From positions 1-64,000 of the forward strand of contig NZ_JACHFH010000003.1 in the NCBI RefSeq assembly GCF_014201835.1: a stretch of DNA of 64,000 bases, given 5' to 3'. The notes beneath the pieces were generated by a model. That model was not told where the DNA came from and searched no databases. It saw only the letters and a list, made by a program, of their open reading frames with translations. Positions 46,104 through 53,489 of the stretch are shown piece after piece (position 1 is the stretch's first letter; every line of letters starts with the position of its first letter). The translations under genes and the position numbers were made by a program. The stretch comes from Pectinatus brassicae. GTDB taxonomy: Bacteria; Bacillota; Negativicutes; Selenomonadales; Selenomonadaceae.

Positions 46104-47594
46104 TTAAGCAAAGGGATTTTCAGTTGGATAGAGCATACCTTTAGGCTGGTTGAATGCAATATCTTCAATGCCTAAATATTGGAAAATAGCATAAAGGGTT
46201 TTGCCATAGTGACCAAAAGCAACAGCACCATGATGCGGATATTGTTTTTGTATCAATACATGACGATAGAAACGGCCCATTTCCGGGATAGCAAAGATAC
46301 CAATACCACCAAAGGAATTAGTAGCAACTGGAAAGATTTCGCCCTGGGCGATATAAGAACGCAATTGTCCACCAGCGGTGCTTTGGAGACGGAAGAATGT
46401 AATTTCACCATCAGCAATGTCGCCTTCAAGGGTACCGCGGGTAATATCAGGAGTTTCGCCGTTTTCGAGTAAGCGATTTTGGATAAGCTGATATTTTATG
46501 CCGCCTTTTCTTAATTTGCATAATGGAGTATTACCGCAATGGAAGCCCATGAAAGTATCTTCGAGTTTATAATCAGTAGTTTTTTCAATTGATTCAGCAA
46601 AAAGATCTTTTGGAACGGAATTATTGATATCAAGTAATGTTACAGCATCACCGCTTACGCAGGTTCCGATGTATTCACTTAGTGCACCATAAATATCTAC
46701 TTCACAGGCAACCGGAATACCACGGGAGACAAGACGGCTGTTAACATAGCAAGGTTCAAAGCCGAATTGGGAAGGGAATGCTGGCCAGCATTTATTAGCG
46801 AATGCTACATATTGACGGGCACCTTTATGGTTTTCTGCCCAGTCAAGTAATGTCAATTCATATTGAGCCATGCGTTCTAATAAATCAGGATATGGATTGC
46901 CTTCTTTGCCTAATTCTGCAGCCATGTCTTTGATGATGTCAGCAATACGTGGATCATCTTTATGTTCACGATAGGAAATTAATAAATCAAGCTCAGAATT
47001 TTCTTCGATTTCAATGCCAAGGTCATAAAGTGGTTTGATTGGAGCGTTGCAGGCGAAAAAGTCTTGCGGTCTAGGTCCGAAAGTGATGATTTTGAGGCCG
47101 GATAAACCGATAAGAGTACGGGCGATTGGCTGAAATTCAGCAATCATGGTGGCTAGATCATCAGCAGTGCCTACAGGGTATTCTGGGATAAATGCTTTTA
47201 TTTTGCGTAAACCGAGGTTATAAGAACAGTTAAGCATACCGCAATAAGCATCACCACGGCCGTTGATAAGATTTTTGCCGGTTTCTTCAGCAGCAGCAAC
47301 ATACATAACAGGACCATCAAAATTTTGAGCAATAAGTGTTTCAGGAGTTTCTGGTCCAAAATTGCCTAAAAATACGACTAAGGCATTGCAATTAGCTTCG
47401 TTAGCTTCTTTTACAGCTGCCAGCATATCATTTTCATTTTCTACGGTTTTTTGTACTTCGTAAATTTCACCGTATTTTTTAGTATAAGCTTCTTTTATCG
47501 CACTGCGTCTGTTTTCTGATAGGGAAATAACAAAACAGTCACGGCTTACGGAAATAATACCACATTTAACTTCAGGGATATTTATTGAATTCAT
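46104..47594 (-). CDS. L-fucose/D-arabinose isomerase-related aldose isomerase
   Basis: A 496-residue protein of the fucose/arabinose isomerase superfamily that would interconvert an aldose and a ketose using a divalent metal. Family-like features include the NxxxxLVVxxxNFGPE region near 75, the metal/substrate segment ACEVDIYGALSEYIG near 300-315, and a His-rich C-terminal part. It is not XylA and not canonical AraA. AAAGGAGTG selects ATG 47594. It is transcribed away from xylB, and both promoters carry the same operator-like motif. I infer that it makes the ketose phosphorylated by the kinase; D-arabinose, L-fucose or a pentose is possible. Confidence 0.78.
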   Translation of the reverse strand: MNSINIPEVKCGIISVSRDCFVISLSENRRSAIKEAYTKKYGEIYEVQKTVENENDMLAAVKEANEANCNALVVFLGNFGPETPETLIAQNFDGPVMYVAAAEETGKNLINGRGDAYCGMLNCSYNLGLRKIKAFIPEYPVGTADDLATMIAEFQPIARTLIGLSGLKIITFGPRPQDFFACNAPIKPLYDLGIEIEENSELDLLISYREHKDDPRIADIIKDMAAELGKEGNPYPDLLERMAQYELTLLDWAENHKGARQYVAFANKCWPAFPSQFGFEPCYVNSRLVSRGIPVACEVDIYGALSEYIGTCVSGDAVTLLDINNSVPKDLFAESIEKTTDYKLEDTFMGFHCGNTPLCKLRKGGIKYQLIQNRLLENGETPDITRGTLEGDIADGEITFFRLQSTAGGQLRSYIAQGEIFPVATNSFGGIGIFAIPEMGRFYRHVLIQKQYPHHGAVAFGHYGKTLYAIFQYLGIEDIAFNQPKGMLYPTENPFA

Positions 47595-47615
47595 TATTAA
47601 AAGCACTCCTTTGAT

Positions 47616-47671
47616 GTGCACAAGCACAATTTGTTTATATAAAGAATACCATCTAATGATTTTATTGTCAA
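47616..47671 (-). promoter_or_regulatory. Promoter and operator of the isomerase gene
   Basis: On the minus strand TTGACA (47666-47671), a 17-bp spacer and TATTCT (47643-47648) form a good promoter. Fifteen bases downstream lies GTGCACAAGCAC (47616-47627, plus-strand reading), an imperfect palindrome resembling the one in front of xylB. It sits where a repressor would block early elongation. Confidence 0.75.
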
Positions 47672-47801
47672 TTATATATAATCGATATTTTCTGAATAAA
47701 AATATTTTTATAGATTAGAAAATTATAGAAATAATTAATTTCCTATAAATACAATTAAAAAAAAAGTAAAATTAAATTTTCAGAAAACACTAAATTAACA
47801 A

Positions 47802-47855
47802 TTGACTCTTAAAATTTACTATGTTATTATAATAACAATAAATGTGTTCGAGCAC
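47802..47855 (+). promoter_or_regulatory. Promoter and operator of xylB
   Basis: TTGACT (47802-47807), a 17-bp spacer and TATTAT (47825-47830) precede GTGTTCGAGCAC (47844-47855) by 13 bases. The operator matches the isomerase-side copy at 9 of 12 positions on the same strand, and its placement mirrors that copy. Confidence 0.75.
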
Positions 47856-47870
47856 GAAAAGGAGAGAAAT

Positions 47871-49394
47871 ATGAATTATTTAATTGGTATCGACATAGGT
47901 ACTTCGGCAACAAAGACAGTATTATTTGATGAAAATTGCCAGGTAATAGCATCAGCAGCACAGGAATATGATTTATATCAGCCACAAAATGGCTGGGCAG
48001 AACAAAATCCTGCTGATTGGGCAGATGCTGTTGAATCGACGATAAAGACAGTAGTAGAAAAAGCTGGTGTTGCCAAAGAGGATATTAAAGGTATCGGTCT
48101 TTCTGGACAAATGCACGGACTCGTTATGCTTGATGCGGATAATAGTATTATTCGTCCTTCGATTATTTGGTGCGATCAGCGTACGGCCAAGGAATGTGCT
48201 GAAATAACAGAAAAAGTGGGAGCAAAACGTTTAATTGAAATAACAGCTAATCCGGCACTTACTGGCTTTACTGCGTCTAAAATATTATGGGTTAGAAATA
48301 ATGAACCAGAAAATTATAAAAAATGTCGCCATATTTTACTGCCAAAAGATTATATTCGTTTCTGTATGACAGGTGATTATGCTACTGAAGTATCTGATGC
48401 CAGTGGTATGCAATTACTGGATGTGCCTAAGCGTAATTGGTCAAAAGAAGTCTTAGAAAAACTTGATATAGATATGGCATTATTGCCAAAGGTTTATGAA
48501 TCACCGGAAGTTACAGGCACTATTAGTGAAGCATTTGCGCAAAAAACAGGATTATCTACAAAAACTGTAGTTGTTGGTGGTGCTGGCGATAATGCGGCTG
48601 CCGCTGTGGGAACAGGTATTGTTGTAGAAGGAAAAGCATTCACTACAATAGGAACGAGCGGTGTAGTTTTTGCGCATACTGATAATGTAAAGATAGATCC
48701 CAAAGGCAGAGTCCATACTTTTTGCTGCGCCGTACCAGGCTGCTGGCATGTAATGGGAGTAACTCAGGCCGCCGGTTTATCCTTAAAATGGTTCCGTGAT
48801 ACTCTGGCAGAAGATTATAAGCAGCAGGCACAAAAAGATAATATTGATGCTTATGATTTAATGAATAAAGCAGTGGAAAAAGTGCCGTTGGGCAGTCGTA
48901 AGCTTTTATATTTGCCGTATTTGATGGGAGAACGTACACCTCATCTTGATCCGGATTGCCGTGGTGTATTTTTTGGCTTATCAGCTATCCATACCAAAGC
49001 AGATATGATACGCGCGGTAATGGAAGGCGTGTCTTACTCCTTAAAAGACTGCAATAGCATATTGCAGGAAATGGGTGTAAAAGTAAATGAAATGATGGCT
49101 TGTGGTGGTGGCGGCAAAAGTCCTGTATGGCGCCAAATGCTGGCTGATATGTATGGTTGTGCTGTTAAAACAATTGCAGCGCAGGAAGGACCAGCTTTGG
49201 GTGTGGCAATTTTGGCTGGTGTTGGTGCAGGCATATTTAACAGCGTACCAGAAGCCTGTGAACGCTTTATTCAAACAGACAAAATATGCCAGACTAATAC
49301 AGAAAATCATGCTTATTATGAAAAAGGCCATAAATTATATAAAAAATTATATATACAATTAAAAGAATGTTATCAGGATTTAACACAACTGTGA
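47871..49394 (+). CDS. xylB: Xylulokinase
   Basis: Phosphorylates D-xylulose (or a similar ketopentose) with ATP, feeding the pentose phosphate pathway. The 507-residue FGGY-family kinase has IGIDIGTSATKT (4-15), the xylulokinase-typical GLSGQMHGLV near 75-84, GGAGDNAAAAVG and the C-terminal ACGGGGKSPVWRQ. GGAGAG selects ATG 47871. It heads an operon with a sugar porter (frameshifted) and a DUF4867-like gene. No xylA is nearby, so the isomerase-like protein across the promoter region may supply its substrate. Confidence 0.92.
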   Translation: MNYLIGIDIGTSATKTVLFDENCQVIASAAQEYDLYQPQNGWAEQNPADWADAVESTIKTVVEKAGVAKEDIKGIGLSGQMHGLVMLDADNSIIRPSIIWCDQRTAKECAEITEKVGAKRLIEITANPALTGFTASKILWVRNNEPENYKKCRHILLPKDYIRFCMTGDYATEVSDASGMQLLDVPKRNWSKEVLEKLDIDMALLPKVYESPEVTGTISEAFAQKTGLSTKTVVVGGAGDNAAAAVGTGIVVEGKAFTTIGTSGVVFAHTDNVKIDPKGRVHTFCCAVPGCWHVMGVTQAAGLSLKWFRDTLAEDYKQQAQKDNIDAYDLMNKAVEKVPLGSRKLLYLPYLMGERTPHLDPDCRGVFFGLSAIHTKADMIRAVMEGVSYSLKDCNSILQEMGVKVNEMMACGGGGKSPVWRQMLADMYGCAVKTIAAQEGPALGVAILAGVGAGIFNSVPEACERFIQTDKICQTNTENHAYYEKGHKLYKKLYIQLKECYQDLTQL

Positions 49395-49439
49395 TTTTAT
49401 AATTAATGAATAAACAATAGTATATTTTAGGGGAGTAAA

Positions 49440-50860
49440 ATGGTGGAAAATGTAGTTAAAACTTCTGCAGTCAACAGTGCGGCAGAGAAGAAAGCAGCAA
49501 GAGTCAGAGCCTTTATTTTCTTCACAGCAGGTATGGCTGGTTTGTTATTTGGCTTGGATCAGGGGGTTATTTCCGGTGCATTGCCATTTATCAGTAAAGA
49601 ATGGGGGCTTAACAGCCAGCTGCAGGAATGGGTTGTAAGCTCTATGATGGTAGGTGCAGCTATAGGTGCAATCGTAGCGTCAATATTATCCTCAAAAATT
49701 GGTAGAAAAAAAAGTTTGCTGATTGGAGCTGCCTTATTTATCATTGGTTCTTTGGGATCAGGGCTGGCAGCAGGGGTGACAATGTTGATTAGTTTCCGCA
49801 TTATTTTAGGTCTTTCTGTAGGGATTGCTTCGTATACAGCACCGTTATATTTAGCGGAAATGTCATCAAAGGAATCGCGCGGCAAGGTTATTTCCGGCTA
49901 TCAATTAATGGTAACTGTAGGCATCTTATTGGCGTTTTTATCTGATACTGCTTTAAGTTACAGTGGTTCATGGCGTATGATGCTGGCAGTTATAGCTGTT
50001 CCGGCAGTTGTACTTATTTTAACGGTGTTTGCTTTGCCGGATAGCCCGCGCTGGCTGGCAGCAAAAGGACGGATTAAGGATGGCAGAAGGTATTGCATTC
50101 TTTGCATGCTGATAAAGAAGTGGCAGAATCGGAATTATCAGATATTCAAGAAACCTTAAAAGTTAAGCAGGCCGGCTGGTCGTTGTTTAAAGCCAATAAA
50201 AATGTTCGACGTGCTGTATTTTTAGGCGTTTTACTGCAATTTATGCAGCAGTTTACTGGTTTGAATATTATAATGTATTATTCACCAAAAATTTTGAGTT
50301 TAGCTGGTTTTTCGACAACTCAGGATCAGATGATTGGAACAGTAATAAATGGGTTGGTATTTGTATTAGCAACATTTATAGCAGTTGATATGGTTGATAA
50401 ATCAGGACGTAAGCCGGCTTTAAAAATAGGGTTTGCTGTAATGGCACTTTCTATGTTTATTTTAGGAGGCTGTTTATATGCACTGTCTCAAGGCTCAACA
50501 GCTGGCTGGATACCTTATGCATCAGCTGCTATGTGTACATTATGTATTGCTGGATTTGCCATGAGCGCAGGACCTGTTGTATGGGTTTTATGCTCGGAAA
50601 TACAACCGCTTAAAAGCCGCGATTTTGGTATAGCTTGTTCAACAATGACTAACTGGATTTCTTGTGCAATTATCGGGGCAACTTTCTTAAGTCTTGTTGA
50701 TAATTTAGGTTCTTCGATGACTTTTTGGCTTTATGGTTTGATGAATGTAATATTTATTGTTTTGACAATTTATTTTGTGCCGGAAACTAAAAATGTTTCT
50801 TTAGAAAATATTGAAAAGAATTTAATGGATGGTAAAAAACTTAGAAATATTGGTTGTTAA
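49440..50860 (+). pseudogene. Frameshifted sugar:proton symporter (MFS sugar porter family)
   Basis: A sugar permease of the AraE/XylE/GalP type split into two frames. The first frame (49440 to about 50087) encodes six membrane segments with the opening motif [13 protein letters not shown] and the PDSPRWL signature. The second (about 50090-50860) encodes the other half, starting [11 protein letters not shown] and including [16 protein letters not shown] and the closing VPETK. Restoring one A in AGAAGG at 50085-50090 fuses the frames into 473 residues, the normal length of the family. AGGGGAG precedes the ATG. It follows xylB by 45 bases and should import the sugar used by this locus. Real inactivation and a sequencing error are both possible. 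Confidence 0.88.
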
Positions 50861-50877
50861 TTATATGAGGTGAAAAT

Positions 50878-51504
50878 ATGAAACAAGTAACAGATAAAGC
50901 ATTTAATAAATATGGACGTGTGTTAGAGTTAGCTACTGATAAGTTTGTTCAAACAATAGAACAGGCAGCGCAGACAAAGGAAAATACCGTGGTTTATGAA
51001 CCTTCTGTAGAGGTATTTGAAAAATTGGATATTTTTACTGATTTACAAAAAAATATCTATGGTGACATGCCGATTGAATTTGGTCATTGCAGTGGTTTTA
51101 ATAAAAAACTTAATGCTGTTGAATATCACCGCTCATCAGAAATTGATATAGCCGGAACAGATATGATTTTAATGCTTGGGCAGCAGCAGGATATAGATTA
51201 TAGTAATAATACTTATAATACGGAAAATATTGAAATATTTTTTGTACCAAAAGGTACAGCAGTGGAATTATATGCTACAACTCTTCATTTTGCACCATGC
51301 AGTGTAGATGGAAAAGAATTTCGTTGTGGCGTTATCTTGCCTAAAGCTACCAATGAAGCACTTAGCTTTAAACCCGAGCCAAAAGGAGAAGACAGACTGC
51401 TGTTTGCTGTAAATAAATGGCTTATAGCTCATGCTGATAGCGGCTTGCAAAAAGACGGCGCATGGATAGGGCTACAGGGAGATAATATTACTGTAACTGA
51501 TTAA
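50878..51504 (+). CDS. DUF4867-like protein of the pentose locus
   Basis: A 208-residue cytosolic protein without signal or membrane segments. It appears to belong to a family (DUF4867) found beside sugar kinases and isomerases in Firmicutes. A central cupin-like stretch carries scattered His and Glu residues that could bind metal (EFGHCSGFN, EYHRSSE, FFVPKGTAVELYATTLHFAPC). I infer a sugar isomerase, mutarotase or lactonase-like role, but no activity can be read directly. Strong AGGTGA Shine-Dalgarno, 17 bases behind the sugar porter, last gene of the operon. Confidence 0.7.
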   Translation: MKQVTDKAFNKYGRVLELATDKFVQTIEQAAQTKENTVVYEPSVEVFEKLDIFTDLQKNIYGDMPIEFGHCSGFNKKLNAVEYHRSSEIDIAGTDMILMLGQQQDIDYSNNTYNTENIEIFFVPKGTAVELYATTLHFAPCSVDGKEFRCGVILPKATNEALSFKPEPKGEDRLLFAVNKWLIAHADSGLQKDGAWIGLQGDNITVTD

Positions 51505-51535
51505 TTATTAGCATATATAACACATAAGAATGCAT

Positions 51536-51567
51536 AAAAAAACTGCCGCGGATGCGACAGTTTTTTT
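51536..51567. terminator. Bidirectional terminator between the pentose operon and marR
   Basis: Stem AAACTG(C)CGC / GCG(A)CAGTTT with one mismatch, loop GGAT, flanked by A and T runs. Confidence 0.82.
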
Positions 51568-52027
51568 ATGCGTTATTTTTTTCAATATCAGCGTATATTT
51601 TTTTTATTAAATTGTGTAGTGTAGTGCGTTCCTCAATAGATAATGACTGCAAAGCAGCATTGCGATGTTTTTCAACAACAGCAGCTAATTGGTCATATTG
51701 TGTTTTAGCCTGCTCGGTAAGAAAAATATTTTTTTCTTTATTATTATTGAGTCTTTGACGATAAATAATTCCTTTTTTTTCTAAACGTGATAATGTTTTA
51801 GATATAGCCGCTGGTTCAATATCAAGAAAAGCGGCGATTTCTGACTGCGAGATAGCCTCATGTTCTTTTACTATTTTTAAAATAGACCATTCAGAGCTGT
51901 AAATATCAAAATCACTGATGGAATTATTTAAAGTTTTAGCAAAAATACGTATAGTGCAGTGCAGACTATGGATTAATGCATCATCAGTATATAGTCGATT
52001 ATTTTGAGACTTGGTAATGGCAAGCAT
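51566..52027 (-). CDS. MarR-family transcriptional regulator
   Basis: A 153-residue winged helix-turn-helix regulator. Helices near residues 30-75 and the wing KKGIIYRQRLNNNKEKNIFLT near 85-105 match MarR; the recognition part is SEIAAFLDIEPAAISKTLSRLE. It lies directly downstream of an MFS exporter and has its own promoter at 52061-52089. The exporter promoter carries two perfect palindromes suited to MarR dimers, so it probably represses that transporter. The AAAGGAG Shine-Dalgarno touches the ATG with almost no spacing, which should lower translation. Confidence 0.9.
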   Translation of the reverse strand: MLAITKSQNNRLYTDDALIHSLHCTIRIFAKTLNNSISDFDIYSSEWSILKIVKEHEAISQSEIAAFLDIEPAAISKTLSRLEKKGIIYRQRLNNNKEKNIFLTEQAKTQYDQLAAVVEKHRNAALQSLSIEERTTLHNLIKKIYADIEKNNA

Positions 52028-52060
52028 CTCCTTTAGATTGCGAATATATTCTATATTTGT

Positions 52061-52089
52061 ATTATATTATAGTCGGGTATTTTTGCCAA
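52061..52089 (-). promoter_or_regulatory. Internal promoter of marR
   Basis: On the minus strand TTGGCA (52084-52089), a 17-bp spacer and TATAAT (52061-52066). The -35 abuts the stop codon of the exporter gene. Confidence 0.72.
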
Positions 52090-53283
52090 TTAATCATTTG
52101 TTTTATCAGGTACATAAGTTTTTTTCTGTGTTTTTAAGAAATGCTGCAGGATGAAGAAAGCGATAAAAGCAATCATAGCATCGATTACATAAACATACAT
52201 ATGGATATAGCCAACTGAACCAGCAAGACTGCCTAAAATGATGATACCACCGCTGGTACCGATATCAAGCATATTATAAAAGGTAGCACTGGCAGAGCTG
52301 CGTCTGTCAGCATGTACTACATTGAGCATCCAGGTGAGCAGAGCCGGAAGGAGTAAACCACCTCCAAGACCATAAAGTACGGAAGCGGCAAGTAGTATTG
52401 GTAAAGTAGAGGCATTTATTATGATGAATAAGGCGCCGAGAAATAAAAAAGCACCAGGTAAAATAACCCAAAAGGCACCTTTACTATCAAATAAGCGACC
52501 ACCAAAAGGACGTGATATAAAAACAAAGATAGTGCCAACGATAAAGAAAATACCAGCATCAGCTATGCCGGCCTGTTTGGCCATCATGGCAATAAAAGTA
52601 TTTACACTGCCATAAGCAGCACCAAACAATATTGTTAAAATAGCGGGGATACCGGTACCACTTTCATAAATTCTATTTTTAATGGAAGTGTGCATAGCAC
52701 TGGTAGGTAATTCGGGGATAATTTCTTTGGCACTGCAGGCTTTGGTGCAAAGTACTGATAATACGGTAGCAATAGCGGAAAAAGCAAATAAGGCAACGGA
52801 TGAATAATCAGATAATAGCATAACACCTAAGGCTGGTGATAATGCCATAGCCACGGTGCTGCCTAAGCCGAAATAACCAATGCCTTCACCGCGGCGGGAG
52901 TCAGGAATAACGTCAGAAACGATAGCAGCAGCAAAAGTGGTGCTTAAGCCAAAACCGAAACCATGGATAATACGGGCGATTATAAGCATATCGATAGAGG
53001 TGAATACGCGGTAACTAACGGTTGCAATTATTGAAAGAAAAAGACCGATATAAAGACATTTCTTTTTACCTAAGGCGCGTACACCGGTATCGGTGAACAG
53101 GCGAACAATGATGGCGGCAAAGCCAAAAATACCGGTAACAATACCTATTTGTGAGCCAGTTGCACCCAAGGAGGCAGCATAGAGCGGCAGGGTCGGCAGC
53201 AAACAATGAAAACCTGCGAATAAAAAGGCATTGGTACCTATTAATGTAATGAAATTTTTAGTCCAAAGTGATTCTTTTGTCAT
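52090..53283 (-). CDS. MFS transporter, probable drug/metabolite exporter
   Basis: A 397-residue 12-segment major facilitator. It has no sugar-porter signature; the GATGSQIGIVTGIFG and RIIHGFGFGLSTT motifs resemble the DHA1/YfcJ-like group. AGGGAGAT precedes the ATG. Its promoter region contains a large inverted repeat (53304-53355) and marR follows in the same direction, a classic exporter-regulator pair. The substrate is unknown. Confidence 0.88.
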   Translation of the reverse strand: MTKESLWTKNFITLIGTNAFLFAGFHCLLPTLPLYAASLGATGSQIGIVTGIFGFAAIIVRLFTDTGVRALGKKKCLYIGLFLSIIATVSYRVFTSIDMLIIARIIHGFGFGLSTTFAAAIVSDVIPDSRRGEGIGYFGLGSTVAMALSPALGVMLLSDYSSVALFAFSAIATVLSVLCTKACSAKEIIPELPTSAMHTSIKNRIYESGTGIPAILTILFGAAYGSVNTFIAMMAKQAGIADAGIFFIVGTIFVFISRPFGGRLFDSKGAFWVILPGAFLFLGALFIIINASTLPILLAASVLYGLGGGLLLPALLTWMLNVVHADRRSSASATFYNMLDIGTSGGIIILGSLAGSVGYIHMYVYVIDAMIAFIAFFILQHFLKTQKKTYVPDKTND

Positions 53284-53303
53284 GAAATATCTCCCTTGTT
53301 ATA

Positions 53304-53355
53304 ATTATAGTTAACTAGTTAAACATAGAAATATAATTAACTAGTTAACTATAAT
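53304..53355. promoter_or_regulatory. Double palindromic operator in front of the MFS exporter
   Basis: TTAACTAGTTAA occurs twice (53311-53322 and 53337-53348), each perfectly palindromic, with centres 26 bp apart. The two lie within a larger perfect 19-bp inverted repeat (53304-53322 with 53337-53355). Each outer arm contains a TATAAT on opposite strands, so the -10 for the exporter (53304-53309, minus strand) directly abuts an operator half. Confidence 0.85.
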
Positions 53356-53429
53356 TCATAAATATAACACTAGAAATAAAAGTTGTCAAACTTTACCGTA
53401 AAATAAATATTTTTATTTTAAAAGCAAAC

Positions 53430-53471
53430 AGGCTGCTATATATTTTTTAATAATGTATGGCAGCCTGTTTA
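53430..53471. terminator. Terminator-like hairpin downstream of the FtsA-like gene
   Basis: AACAGGCTGC pairs with GCAGCCTGTT around a 20-25 base AT-rich loop that can partly pair. T-runs are short on both sides. Confidence 0.6.
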
Positions 53472-53489
53472 ATAGAAATATTTATTTTT

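Noticed and set aside
50070-50100. Programmed ribosomal frameshift in the sugar porter
   Set aside because: No slippery heptamer or downstream pseudoknot is apparent; a simple one-base deletion explains it.
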